A DNA stretch of 64,000 bases from VYFG01 sp965203365. GTDB taxonomy: Bacteria > Pseudomonadota > Gammaproteobacteria > Arenicellales > Poriferihabitantaceae. Where the stretch lies: the NCBI GenBank assembly GCA_965203365.1, contig OZ241878.1:186001-250000 (forward strand), in the 5' to 3' direction. The notes under the pieces were generated by a model. It did no database searches, was not told the DNA's origin, and saw only the letters and a list, made by a program, of their open reading frames with translations. Shown here piece by piece: positions 35,665 through 44,192 of this stretch (its first letter is position 1; each line of letters begins with the position of its first letter). The position numbers and the translations under genes were made by a program.

Positions 35665-36795
35665 TCAGGACTTCCCTACCAGGTTGACCAGTTCCAGATC
35701 CAGCCGATCAATAATTTCGTCGTAGCGAAATGCCCCGACCTTTTTGCCACGACGTTTCAGGTTGACATAGTTGGGCCCACACCACAGTCCCAGGTCGGCA
35801 TCATCGGTTTCTCCGGGTCCGTTGACCCGGCAGCCCATCACGGCGATGGTGACCGCATGGTCTTCGGCCCAGCGGGTCCTTTCCTGCACCTGATGGGCCA
35901 GTTCAACGAAGGCCTCGTTTTCCACTCGAGAGCAACTGGGACAGCTGATCAGGTTCAAACGGTCCGGGTTAAAGTTCACCACGGTGCGCACCCGGCCCGC
36001 CTGGATATCGGCCAGAATCTGGCGGCCGGCGGCAATCTCCTCGTGTTTGCGATCATTGGGTAACGTCAGGGACACCCGGATGGTGTCGCCAAGACCTTTG
36101 GCAATGAGCGGCTCGAAGGCGATGCGGGTTTTTTCAATGCCCATGGGGGGAATGCCGGCCTCGGTCACCCCCAGATGCAGCGGGATTTCGGGTCGGCGAT
36201 CTGCAAAGGCGCTATAGGCGGCAACGGTCTTTTGCGGGTCCGAATCCTTGAGAGAGACGCAGTAGCGGGTAAATCCGAGTTGGTCCAGCCATTCGCTGTG
36301 CTCCAGAGCGCTTTCCACCATGGGCGTGACGGAGTCACCGGTGGCATAGGACGACACTTTGTCCGGGTCCACCGAGCCAGCATTGACACCGACACGCAAG
36401 GCGCAGTCATTTTCGCCGGCGACATCCACCAGATACGAAACCTTGTCTTGCCAGGATTTGCTGCGCTCGTGATGGTACAGGTGACCGGGGTTGTAGCGGA
36501 TCTTGTCCACGTGAGGGGCAAGCACCTGGGCGAGTCGATAGTTCTCCTGCAAGTCCACACTGAGCACCGCATCACTTTCTCCCCGTATCCGGATCAGGGC
36601 CTGGGCATCCCGATGATTGTCGGCGGCGATCCGGATGATGTCGGCACCGGCTTGTGCCAGGAGACGCACTTGATCCAGCGTGGCCTCCACATCCGTGGTG
36701 GGAGTCGCACACATACTCTGGACGGCGATGGGGTGGTTATCACCGATGGGGATGCGCCCGATGTGCACAGCGCGGGTTGGGTTTCGCTGAATCAT
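35665..36795 (-). CDS. ispG: 4-hydroxy-3-methylbut-2-en-1-yl diphosphate synthase
   Basis: Penultimate-stage enzyme of the methylerythritol phosphate (MEP) isoprenoid pathway; reductively converts MEcPP to HMBPP with a [4Fe-4S] cluster. The 376-residue protein is of the shorter bacterial (E. coli-like) type. Cluster ligands are C285 and C288 in SCPSCSR and C322 in MGCRVNGPGE, followed by the conserved glutamate. PIAVQSM, DIIRIA, KIRYNPGH and GVTEAG-type blocks are in place. The start chosen (36795) gives MIQRNPTRAVHIG; ATG at 36819 would add eight residues and cannot be excluded. Isolated from other isoprenoid genes here. Confidence 0.95.
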   Translation of the reverse strand: MIQRNPTRAVHIGRIPIGDNHPIAVQSMCATPTTDVEATLDQVRLLAQAGADIIRIAADNHRDAQALIRIRGESDAVLSVDLQENYRLAQVLAPHVDKIRYNPGHLYHHERSKSWQDKVSYLVDVAGENDCALRVGVNAGSVDPDKVSSYATGDSVTPMVESALEHSEWLDQLGFTRYCVSLKDSDPQKTVAAYSAFADRRPEIPLHLGVTEAGIPPMGIEKTRIAFEPLIAKGLGDTIRVSLTLPNDRKHEEIAAGRQILADIQAGRVRTVVNFNPDRLNLISCPSCSRVENEAFVELAHQVQERTRWAEDHAVTIAVMGCRVNGPGETDDADLGLWCGPNYVNLKRRGKKVGAFRYDEIIDRLDLELVNLVGKS

Positions 36796-37445
36796 GGGAG
36801 CATCATGCAGGAGGACCATCGCCCCGGCGACTGCCAAACGGCCGTGAGATGGCAAGGGGGCCCGCACCCGTGGGGGGCGGTCGCCTGGAATGAGCTGCGC
36901 CCCAGAAGACGGGGAGGGCCAATCTCAGGGGGCAGGAACAGGATACTGTCCTTGGAACCGATCCTCGTGGCCCCAATATGCTGCGGTAGCGTCATGGGAG
37001 AGACTGGAAGGCATCTTCGCCCCGGTTGTACAGGGGGCGAAAGACAAGCATCCCGATTCGCCGGTGGTATGGTCCTTGTTCCTGAAAGCATAGGCCAAAG
37101 GATAACACACCTCGAACGCCGGTCTCCGACCCATGAATCACCGTTCTCCCTCAGGAGATGGGGGCCAGTCAAAAGGGTTTCCCCCCTTCCCCTGTCATGA
37201 GGATGCTGGACCTGAATCGAGTGGAAAGTCGATTTTGGACCGGCTGCTCATGGATTCGAGCCGGTTTCCGAAAGATCATATCCAGGAGAACTGCGGCTCA
37301 GAACGAGCTCGCGACCTTGCCTTGAGGAAGTCAAGGAAACATGGCGAAATCAGGCGCAAGCCGGGTTGTCAGTGGATAAAATACGATGCTCCCACACCGG
37401 GATCATCTGAGTCAGCCCCACAGCCGATTGACGATACCTGCCACC
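36796..37445. other. 0.65-kb divergent gap between ispG and birA
   Basis: Holds the promoters of the two divergent genes. Short ORFs here have no recognisable product, and I see no structured RNA. Confidence 0.4.
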
Positions 37446-38225
37446 ATGGACCTTCACCGGATTGATCAACAGTTAAGGGCCAAAGGACTTCAGTCGGCCG
37501 GCAAACTGCACTGGTTCGAATCCCTGGGCTCTACCAACGACTACCTTCTGTATGAGCTCCAGGATTATCATGCGGCGGTGTGTCTGGCGGCCGAGCAGAC
37601 GGCGGGTCGTGGGCGTCGCGGGCGACCTTGGCAATCGGCCCCGGGACAGGGAATTTACCTGTCCATGGGATGGGACCTGCGTAGTGCTTCTCCCCATGGA
37701 CTGTCCCTGGTGTGTGGATTGTCCGTACTGCAGGCCCTGCGTGCGCAGGGTATTCGGACGGTCGCATTGAAATGGCCCAATGACATCTTGCTGCAACACA
37801 AGAAGCTGGCTGGCGTTCTGGTGGAACTCAATCGGGGTCGATGTGTGATTGGGGTTGGACTCAATGTTACACTACCGGTGTCCTTGGACCTGACCCAGAA
37901 GCCCGTGATGCCCTGGACGGGTCTGGCTGAGCAGGGATATGAGCCGAACTGCGAACTACTGACCGCCGCATTGATTACCCATCTGAATCGTGATTTGACC
38001 CGCTTTGGTGAAGAGGGGTTTGCGCCGTATGTCGAGCCCTGGAATGCTTGTCATGCTTTTCAGGATGCCGAAGTGGAAATGGTGACCAGCCACCGGATCC
38101 GGGGTCGTGTCAAGGGAGTGAACGCCCAGGGGGCCCTGTGCCTGGAAACCCGGGAGGGGATGCAGGTGTTTCATGCTGGCGAAGTGTCTTTGATCCCGCC
38201 CGAACAGAACTGGCATGGTCACTGA
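37446..38225 (+). CDS. birA: Biotin--[acetyl-CoA-carboxylase] ligase, monofunctional
   Basis: Activates biotin to biotinyl-AMP and attaches it to the biotin carboxyl carrier protein. The 259-residue protein begins directly with the catalytic domain (WFESLGSTNDYL). The adenylate-binding loop is GRGRRGRPW at 54-62, followed by LKWPNDILL and KLAGVLVEL, and an SH3-like C-terminal domain comes after about residue 215. The N-terminal winged helix of E. coli BirA is absent, so it should not repress biotin genes. The start at 37446 is the first Met before the domain. It overlaps the next gene, coaX, by 11 bp. Confidence 0.92.
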   Translation: MDLHRIDQQLRAKGLQSAGKLHWFESLGSTNDYLLYELQDYHAAVCLAAEQTAGRGRRGRPWQSAPGQGIYLSMGWDLRSASPHGLSLVCGLSVLQALRAQGIRTVALKWPNDILLQHKKLAGVLVELNRGRCVIGVGLNVTLPVSLDLTQKPVMPWTGLAEQGYEPNCELLTAALITHLNRDLTRFGEEGFAPYVEPWNACHAFQDAEVEMVTSHRIRGRVKGVNAQGALCLETREGMQVFHAGEVSLIPPEQNWHGH

Positions 38226-39096
38226 TGCTGGCTGTTGCTTGCTGGTGGATATGGGCAACCAGCGATTGAAGTGGCGGCTGTTGGACGGAGTCGCTGATAT
38301 CGATGAAGGTCGGTCCCGGAAGTCAGCGGTCGAGGGGATTGTCAGCCTGCCACCGGACATCACTGGTGACCGAGTGTCGATGGACGCAGAAAGTACGTGG
38401 CTCCGTGATCTGGAAAACAGCTTCTGCCACCTGCCAGCGCCCCAGCGGATTCTGTTGAGCGCCGTTTGTCAGAATGAAACCGTTGACCAATTCATACACT
38501 GGTGTCGCCGGCACTGGCAGGTCGGTCCGGAATGGCTGGTGGCGCAAAAAGAATTTGATGGATTGACCAATGGCTACGAGAATCCAGCACAGTTGGGTTG
38601 TGACCGATGGCTGGCGGCCATTGCCGCCCATCGATTGGTTTGTGGTGAAAGAGCGCACGAAGCGGTCGTGGTGGTGGATGCGGGCACGGCAGTCACGGTG
38701 GACTTGGTGGCGCACCATCAATTCATCGGTGGAGCCATTTTCCCCGGCATCATGACCATGATTCGGATCCTGGGTCGAGACACGGGCCAAATCCGCCTGC
38801 CATCGTCGGCGGGATGCCTTGCGGGAAGCACGCAGACCGCCAACAGCCCCCCGTCTCCGCTGGCCCGGAACAGTGAGGATGCGGTGATTGCGGGCGCCTA
38901 TCATGCGGTGTGCGGGGGCGTTGAGCACTGCATTCGCACTATCCGGTCCCGATTGGGCAGCGGGGGGAGCCATTCGGTCCTGATGACCGGAGGAGATGCG
39001 CGGACTCTATCAGCGGGCGTTTGTTCTGCTGGCGAGTGTCGCCCCAATCTGGTCCTGGATGGTCTGGCACTGGTCGCGGGGCAGCGTCTCTCATGA
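38215..39096 (+). CDS. coaX: Type III pantothenate kinase
   Basis: First step of CoA synthesis, phosphorylating pantothenate; the CoaX type is not inhibited by CoA. The 293-residue protein shows LLVDMGNQRLKWRLL (phosphate loop), GYENPAQLGCDRWLAAI (substrate and dimer block), VVVDAGTAVTVDLV (second phosphate loop) and GGAIFPGIMTM. The start codon lies inside birA and the stop overlaps the next start (ATGA), so birA, coaX and the SPOR gene form one translationally coupled unit, an order seen in many gammaproteobacteria. Confidence 0.94.
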   Translation: MVTDAGCCLLVDMGNQRLKWRLLDGVADIDEGRSRKSAVEGIVSLPPDITGDRVSMDAESTWLRDLENSFCHLPAPQRILLSAVCQNETVDQFIHWCRRHWQVGPEWLVAQKEFDGLTNGYENPAQLGCDRWLAAIAAHRLVCGERAHEAVVVVDAGTAVTVDLVAHHQFIGGAIFPGIMTMIRILGRDTGQIRLPSSAGCLAGSTQTANSPPSPLARNSEDAVIAGAYHAVCGGVEHCIRTIRSRLGSGGSHSVLMTGGDARTLSAGVCSAGECRPNLVLDGLALVAGQRLS

Positions 39097-39881
39097 AGTG
39101 GGTGGCGGCCATTCTGCTGGTGGTCAATGTGCTGATTTTTCTGGGGGTCAGTACACGTCAGGTGGAGACCTCCCCCAGTCAGGGCAGCGCCTTTCCGGAT
39201 GTCAATCAGGACAGTATGCGGCTATTGGGCGAGCGGCCATCGGATGGGATCTCTTCCTCGCCCCTGCTGATCGACCGACCGAATGCTTCTGGATCGCCGG
39301 AGAGCCCCTCCGTGGAACCGCCCGCATCGGAGGTCACAGCGGATCTGATCTGCCTTCGGGTGGGCCCGTTTCGTCAAGCGAACAGCTGGAATGCGGCGCT
39401 CGAGTGGATTGAGAAACAACCCGTGACTTGGTCTCAGACTCAGGTCGCTGACCGCGTATTTCGGTCTGTTCACGTCTATCTGGAACCGTATGCGAGTAGG
39501 GAGCAGGCGCAGTCAATCATCAATCTTCTGGAGCACAAGCAGCTGGATCACAAGGTCAGTCAGGAGGGTGACGGGGTGCAGGTCTCCTTGGGCTACTTTG
39601 CGCAGGAAGAACTGGCCCAAACATATATCAAACGTCTCCAGGATCAGGACATTGATGCCCGACTTCAACTGGAGTATCGTGCTTTGGGTCCTTGGCATTG
39701 GATGGATGTGAAGGTGAATCGGGCAGGGCGAGGAGAATGGCTGGCCCGGGACTGGCCAGGGGAGGGGGTCAAGGTGAGGGAGACGGTGTGTGCCGCGCCG
39801 TCGGCCCGACGGTCCGACCTGGAGAACCGGGCCGGGTACCGGAACCCATTGATCCTTTTCGTCCACCGGACGGGGGACTAA
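39093..39881 (+). CDS. SPOR domain protein, membrane anchored
   Basis: A 262-residue protein with one N-terminal membrane segment (MKWVAAILLVVNVLIFLG) and a short Pro/Ser-rich linker. A SPOR-like region follows (about 85-215, opening with CLRVGPF), which in other proteins binds denuded septal peptidoglycan. The start at 39093 overlaps the coaX stop, which fixes it. The same small SPOR gene follows coaX in other gammaproteobacteria. The last 40 residues are basic and look less conserved. Confidence 0.8.
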   Translation: MKWVAAILLVVNVLIFLGVSTRQVETSPSQGSAFPDVNQDSMRLLGERPSDGISSSPLLIDRPNASGSPESPSVEPPASEVTADLICLRVGPFRQANSWNAALEWIEKQPVTWSQTQVADRVFRSVHVYLEPYASREQAQSIINLLEHKQLDHKVSQEGDGVQVSLGYFAQEELAQTYIKRLQDQDIDARLQLEYRALGPWHWMDVKVNRAGRGEWLARDWPGEGVKVRETVCAAPSARRSDLENRAGYRNPLILFVHRTGD

Positions 39882-40288
39882 GGGCCGACGGCGATTGCAG
39901 AGAATGGCACTTGATGGTCATCGCATCGACCATCGACTTATCCGTGTGCCAGGGCAGATGATGCGCCCAAGGGATCGATCCCGTGACGGGAATCTCGGCT
40001 CTGTGGGGGACGGTCTTGGTGGCACTCAGGACGTCTGTCAGTCATCTGCGGGCGATGCATTCCCATGGAGACCTCGCTGGTTTTCATGTCACGACCAGTC
40101 CATTCAATGGATTTCCTCAAAAAAAGTGCGTTTTCGCGTTGCAATCAAAAGGGTATTTTCGGTACAATCGCGCTCCATTTTTTGGTGGGCAACTCGGTGC
40201 GGATCATTGGGTGGGTCTGTTGGGCCTGATAAGGCGCGATTATTCCTGTGCGAACGATAGCGCGGGCAGGCGGTCGGGCTGCTTTTTC
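39882..40288. other. Leader region of the tRNA-tufB operon
   Basis: About 400 bases after the SPOR gene. The last 150 hold the promoter listed separately. Nothing else is recognisable in the first 250. Confidence 0.5.
40139..40168 (+). promoter_or_regulatory. Promoter of the tRNA-tufB operon
   Basis: -35 TTGCAA (40139-40144) and -10 TACAAT (40163-40168) with an 18-bp spacer, followed by a GC-rich CGCGC discriminator typical of stringently controlled stable-RNA promoters. The A-rich stretch just upstream (40119-40125) could act as an UP element. The expected start near 40175 leaves about 115 nt of leader before the first tRNA. Confidence 0.65.
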
Positions 40289-40682
40289 GCCCGCATAGCT
40301 CAGTTGGCTAGAGCAGCTGATTTGTAGACATTGCACCTTCCCGGGGAAACCCGAGAAGTGGAGGTGGCTAAAACGGGGAAACCTGACTCCAGAACGCTGT
40401 GGCGGTCGGCCTTACAACGTCGGTGAATGGCAATCCCGTGCTACCTTGTATCGAGTCGCAAGCCCCGGGGCTTGCGTTTCGGATACGGGGGAGTGTAGAG
40501 ACTTTACACCACCCACCTGCAGCAGGGGGGTACCCAAGGGGCGATCCTGTATGGTGAAGAGAAAGTCCAGACTCCAAACTGGTTGGGCTCTTCGGGCATT
40601 CCCTGAGAGCATGGCTGGGCCGCGAAAGTGGTAGTGGGTATGAATCAGCAGGTCGTGGGTTCGAGTCCCTCTGCGGGCTCCA
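40289..40682 (+). tRNA. thrU: tRNA-Thr(UGU), interrupted by a group I intron
   Basis: Exons at 40289-40325 and 40643-40682 join to a 77-nt tRNA. The acceptor stem is GCCCGCA with TGCGGGC, T is the discriminator, and CCA is encoded. The anticodon stem GCTGA/TCAGC closes a seven-base loop TTTGTAA with anticodon TGT. The 317-nt insertion separates U36 from A37. Position at the head of a Thr-Tyr-Gly-Thr cluster before tuf matches E. coli thrU. Without splicing the anticodon arm cannot form. No other UGU threonine tRNA is in the window. Confidence 0.92.
40326..40642 (+). ncRNA. Group I intron (IC3-like) inside tRNA-Thr(UGU)
   Basis: A 317-nt insertion bounded as group I introns are: the 5' exon ends in U (40325) and the intron ends in G (40642). 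A short P1 can form by pairing U34-G35-U36 and the first intron bases with TTGCA at 40331-40335, placing the splice-site U opposite G40333. Core elements are readable: P4-like ATGGCAATCCC (40427-40437), the R element GTGTAGAGACTT (40493-40504), ACCCACC (40511-40517), and the S element GGTGAAGAGAAAGTCC (40553-40568), so that GACTTT and AAAGTC form P7. A GCGAAAGT hairpin near 40622 would be P9. These match, from memory, the Azoarcus tRNA-Ile intron. No homing-endonuclease ORF is present. Confidence 0.9.
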
Positions 40683-40765
40683 TCCGGAGCGGATCCTTGG
40701 GGGTCGGTACTACCGGACGGATGCCTTCGTTTGTCGTGAGACCACCCAATGTTGGATCGATCTTT

Positions 40766-40850
40766 GGAGGGGTTCCCGAGCGGTCAAAGGGGGCAGACTG
40801 TAAATCTGCTGGCTCAGCCTTCGGAGGTTCGAATCCTCCCCCCTCCACCA
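40766..40850 (+). tRNA. tyrU: tRNA-Tyr(GUA)
   Basis: Class II tRNA of 85 nt with encoded CCA. The acceptor stem is GGAGGGG with CCCCTCC. The anticodon loop CTGTAAA gives GTA, the long variable arm is TGGCTCAGCCTTCGG, and the T arm is GGTTCGAATCC. It has no intron and is second in the tRNA operon. Confidence 0.96.
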
Positions 40851-40891
40851 AATTCATGGTTTGGTGACGGAGGGTATAGTGAAAGTGACAT

Positions 40892-40966
40892 GCGGGTGTA
40901 GTTCAACGGCCAGAACCTCAGCCTTCCAAGCTGATGATGTGGGTTCGATTCCCATCACCCGCTCCA
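40892..40966 (+). tRNA. glyT: tRNA-Gly(UCC)
   Basis: 75 nt with encoded CCA. The acceptor stem is GCGGGTG with CACCCGC, the anticodon loop CTTCCAA gives TCC, and the T arm is GGGTTCGATTCCC. Third gene of the cluster, as in E. coli. Confidence 0.96.
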
Positions 40967-41019
40967 TGGTTCGAACCCGGATCCCTTCGGAGGACGGTCG
41001 ACCCGGCAGGATACTTGAT

Positions 41020-41095
<76 letters not shown>

Positions 41096-41210
41096 GTCAT
41101 CTCGTTTCGTAAACCGGCGGGGGGATTGGATCAAACTGGCTCCGAAGCCTTGGCGGGCTTCGGAATTTGCACCGCAACTCGGTAAGTTTCAATTTGGTGA
41201 GATTTGACAG

Positions 41211-42401
41211 ATGTCAAAAGCGAGATTTGAGAGAACGAAGCCGCATGTGAATGTGGGGACGATTGGTCATGTGGATCATGGTAAGACGACGTTGACGGCG
41301 GCGTTGACGCGGGTGTTGTCGTCGCGTTATGGGGGGTTGGAGAAGGCGTTTGATGAGATTGACAATGCGCCGGAGGAGCGGGCGCGGGGGATTACGATTG
41401 CGACGGCGCATGTGGAGTATGAGACGGCGCAGCGGCATTATGCGCATGTGGACTGTCCGGGGCATGCGGATTATGTGAAGAACATGATCACGGGGGCGGC
41501 GCAGATGGACGGGGCGATTTTGGTGTGTTCGGCGGCGGATGGGCCGATGCCGCAGACGCGCGAGCATATTTTGCTGGCGCGGCAGGTGGGGGTGCCGTAT
41601 ATCGTGGTATTTTTGAACAAGGCGGACATGGTGGATGATGAGGAGTTGCTGGAGTTGGTGGAGATGGAGGTGCGGGAGTTGTTGGACAGTTATGAGTTTC
41701 CGGGGGAGGAGACGCCGATTGTGGTGGGGTCGGCGCTCAAGGCGTTGGAGGGGGATCCGTCGGACTTGGGTGAGGGGTCGATTTTGCGTTTGGCGGAGGC
41801 GTTGGACAGTTATATTCCGCAGCCGGAGCGGGCGGTGGATGGGGAATTTTTGATGCCGGTGGAGGATGTGTTTTCGATTTCGGGTCGGGGCACGGTGGTG
41901 ACGGGACGGATTGAGCGGGGGGTGGTCAAGGTCGGGGATGAGATTGCGGTGGTGGGGATTCATGCCACGACGAAGACGACGTGCACGGGGGTGGAGATGT
42001 TTCGCAAGTTGCTGGATGAGGGGCAGGCGGGGGACAATGTCGGGATTTTGTTGCGGGGGACGAAGCGGGATGAGGTGGAGCGGGGTCAGGTGTTGGCGAA
42101 GCCGGGGTCGATCACGCCGCACACGCAGTTTGAGGCAGAGGTCTATATTTTGTCGAAGGAGGAGGGGGGTCGGCACACGCCGTTTTTCAAGGGGTATCGG
42201 CCGCAGTTTTATTTTCGCACGACGGATGTGACGGGGGCGTGTGTGTTGCCGGAGGGGGTAGAGATGGTGATGCCGGGGGACAATGTGCAGTTGACGGCGG
42301 AGTTGATTGCGCCGATTGCGATGGAGGAGGGGTTGCGTTTTGCGATTCGCGAAGGGGGTCGCACGGTGGGGGCGGGCGTCGTGTCCAAAATCCTGGCGTG
42401 A
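41211..42401 (+). CDS. tufB: Elongation factor Tu, copy next to the tRNA cluster
   Basis: GTPase that delivers aminoacyl-tRNA to the ribosome. The 396-residue protein has the G1 loop GHVDHGKT (19-26), DCPGHADY, NKADMVDD and SAL GTP-binding motifs, and EF-Tu domains 2 and 3. Its DNA is identical to the copy at 59584-60774 from ATG through the stop, with no identity beyond a few flanking bases, which suggests gene conversion. Codon use is odd: almost all synonymous choices end in G or T (GCG, TTG, GTG, GGG, ACG, GAT), so the coding strand is C-poor. rpoB, fusA and the ribosomal genes prefer C- and G-ending codons. In E. coli the copy at this place is tufB. Confidence 0.97.
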   Translation: MSKARFERTKPHVNVGTIGHVDHGKTTLTAALTRVLSSRYGGLEKAFDEIDNAPEERARGITIATAHVEYETAQRHYAHVDCPGHADYVKNMITGAAQMDGAILVCSAADGPMPQTREHILLARQVGVPYIVVFLNKADMVDDEELLELVEMEVRELLDSYEFPGEETPIVVGSALKALEGDPSDLGEGSILRLAEALDSYIPQPERAVDGEFLMPVEDVFSISGRGTVVTGRIERGVVKVGDEIAVVGIHATTKTTCTGVEMFRKLLDEGQAGDNVGILLRGTKRDEVERGQVLAKPGSITPHTQFEAEVYILSKEEGGRHTPFFKGYRPQFYFRTTDVTGACVLPEGVEMVMPGDNVQLTAELIAPIAMEEGLRFAIREGGRTVGAGVVSKILA

Positions 42402-42538
42402 CCGTCATCATCATGTTGGGTAGGTTGCAACAGTCAGTTCCGACCTGGGTCGGCCCCAGTGGCTGGCCGGGGAGGAGGTACGGCATGTTTCGATGCGAAC
42501 CGATATCGGTCCGGTTGGCACAGAAGGGTAGGTTTCGA

Positions 42539-42614
42539 AGGCCAGTAGCTCAATTGGCAGAGCGGCGGTCTCCAAAACCGCAGGTTGGGGGTTCGATTCC
42601 CTCCTGGCCTGCCA
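42539..42614 (+). tRNA. trpT: tRNA-Trp(CCA)
   Basis: 76 nt with encoded CCA. The acceptor stem is AGGCCAG with CTGGCCT and discriminator G. The anticodon stem GCGGT with loop CTCCAAA gives CCA. It lies between tufB and secE, a common position in gammaproteobacteria. Confidence 0.96.
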
Positions 42615-42658
42615 GATTCGAAACCAGCGCGTTCCCGGGTCTTCGCGCAGGATATTGA

Positions 42659-43024
42659 ATGGGCAACAGTGCATTGAAAGACAAGGCAATTCTGATCGCT
42701 GCGGGACTGGTGGTGGCCGCTTCGGTCTTTCTTTACTATTACTTTGAAGACCTCATTCAGGTGGCCAGAGTGGGGTTGGTCCTGGTTGGCGTCGTGGCGG
42801 CCCTGGCGATCAGCTACACCAGTGATGCGGGCAAGACCGCCTGGGCATTTGCCCGAGGGGCGAACATCGAACGACAGAAGGTGGTTTGGCCGAATCGTCG
42901 AGAGGCGGGCATGGTGACCGTGATGGTCATCATTCTGGTGATTGTGATCGGATTGTTTATTGCCTTGGTGGACAAGCTGCTGTTTGAGACCATTTACGAC
43001 CTGATCCTGGGAGTGAGTGATTGA
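42659..43024 (+). CDS. secE: Preprotein translocase subunit SecE
   Basis: Clamp subunit of the SecYEG protein-export channel. The 121-residue protein has three membrane segments (about 10-28, 34-53 and 86-106), as in E. coli, and the conserved cytoplasmic hinge with RQKVVWPNRREAG before the last segment. It lies directly upstream of nusG with a 2-bp gap, the standard bacterial pair. Confidence 0.95.
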   Translation: MGNSALKDKAILIAAGLVVAASVFLYYYFEDLIQVARVGLVLVGVVAALAISYTSDAGKTAWAFARGANIERQKVVWPNRREAGMVTVMVIILVIVIGLFIALVDKLLFETIYDLILGVSD

Positions 43025-43026
43025 TC

Positions 43027-43611
43027 ATGAATGAACCATTTGCATCCGAACCGGACCAAGATATGGCGACTTCTGTTCCGCCGAAGCGATGGTATGTGAT
43101 CCAGTCGTATTCTGGCTACGAAAAAAAGGTCCAACAGTCGTTGCAAGAGCATATTGACCGCAGTGGCATGCAGGACTATTTTGGGGACATTCTTGTGCCC
43201 ACCGAGGAAGTGGTGGAAATGCGGGCTGGCCAGAAACGGACCAGTGAACGCAAGTTCTTTCCTGGCTATGTGCTGGTGAACATGTCGTTGACGGACGATA
43301 CCTGGCACTTGGTCAAGCGGGTTCCGAAGGTCGCGGGGTTCATCGGCGGTACGGAAAATCGGCCCATGCCGATTTCTGACCGGGAAGCCAATGAGATTAT
43401 CCAGCAAGTGACCGCCAGTTCCGATGCGCCGAAAATGAAATTCACGTTTGCCCCCGGAGAACTGGTGCGCATTGTCGATGGGCCATTTGCGGATTTCAAT
43501 GGGACCGTGGAGGATGCCAATTTTGAAAAAGCCAAACTGCGCGTCTCGGTGACCATTTTTGGCCGCTCCACCCCGGTCGAACTGGACTTTACCCAGGTGG
43601 AGAAGGGGTAA
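43027..43611 (+). CDS. nusG: Transcription termination/antitermination factor NusG
   Basis: Binds RNA polymerase to promote processivity and links it to Rho or the ribosome. The 194-residue product has the NGN domain (KRWYVIQSYSGYEKKVQQSL, then RKFFPGYVLVNM) and a C-terminal KOW domain (FAPGELVRIVDGPFADFNG). The ATG at 43027 is preferred: GGGAGTGAG lies about ten bases upstream. A TTG six bases earlier is possible. Confidence 0.96.
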   Translation: MNEPFASEPDQDMATSVPPKRWYVIQSYSGYEKKVQQSLQEHIDRSGMQDYFGDILVPTEEVVEMRAGQKRTSERKFFPGYVLVNMSLTDDTWHLVKRVPKVAGFIGGTENRPMPISDREANEIIQQVTASSDAPKMKFTFAPGELVRIVDGPFADFNGTVEDANFEKAKLRVSVTIFGRSTPVELDFTQVEKG

Positions 43612-43758
43612 TCCCGATGCCACCTGATGTTTTTTTATTCCGGGGAGCTCGCCCTGAGAGGGGCTGAATCTCTGGGTTCGCAGCGGTCCGACTCAGTCGG
43701 GCATGATCTGTGAATCTGGAACTTTCGGAGCGCTCGTACCCAAACAAGCAAGGCGATC

Positions 43759-44190
43759 ATGGCAAAAAAAATCGATTCCTACATCAAGTTGCAGGTTCCA
43801 GCCGGGGAGGCCAAACCGAGTCCCCCGGTCGGGCCGGCTCTGGGCCAGCATGGCGTCAATATCATGGAATTCTGCAAGGCGTTCAATGCGGAGACCGCGG
43901 ATCTGGACAAGGGGCTGCCGATTCCGGTGGTGATTACGGTCTATGCCGACAAGAGCTTCACCTTTGTCCGGAAGACCCCACCGGCTGCCATCCTGATCCA
44001 GAAAGCGGCCGGAATCGCCAAGGGCAGTGGGATACCGAACCGGGACAAGGTGGGCAAGTTGACCCGGAACCAGATCGAGGACATCGCCCGGACCAAGGAG
44101 CCCGACCTGAGTGCCTATGACTTGGCGGCGGCGGTTCGCATCATAGCCGGCACAGCCCGCAGCATGGGCGTAGAAGTGGAGGGGGTCTGA
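43759..44190 (+). CDS. rplK: 50S ribosomal protein L11
   Basis: Part of the GTPase-associated centre at the base of the L7/L12 stalk. The 143-residue protein starts MAKKIDSYIKLQVPAGEA, with the family's PSPPVGPALGQHGVNIMEFC and the C-terminal GTARSMGVEVEGV. The gap before it (147 bp) should contain the L1-controlled leader known from E. coli. I see no structure I can assign with confidence. rplA follows after 2 bp. Confidence 0.97.
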   Translation: MAKKIDSYIKLQVPAGEAKPSPPVGPALGQHGVNIMEFCKAFNAETADLDKGLPIPVVITVYADKSFTFVRKTPPAAILIQKAAGIAKGSGIPNRDKVGKLTRNQIEDIARTKEPDLSAYDLAAAVRIIAGTARSMGVEVEGV

Positions 44191-44192
44191 GC

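Noticed and set aside
40556..40576. Resemblance of GAAGAGAAAGTCCAGACTCC to the conserved 5' part of RNase P RNA.
   Set aside because: The rest of the RNase P RNA is absent, and the segment is explained as the S element (P7) of the group I intron, with its partner GACTTT upstream.
40446..40634. A 62-codon ORF inside the intron as a possible homing endonuclease.
   Set aside because: It is too short, has no LAGLIDADG, GIY-YIG or HNH motif, and overlaps the structured core.
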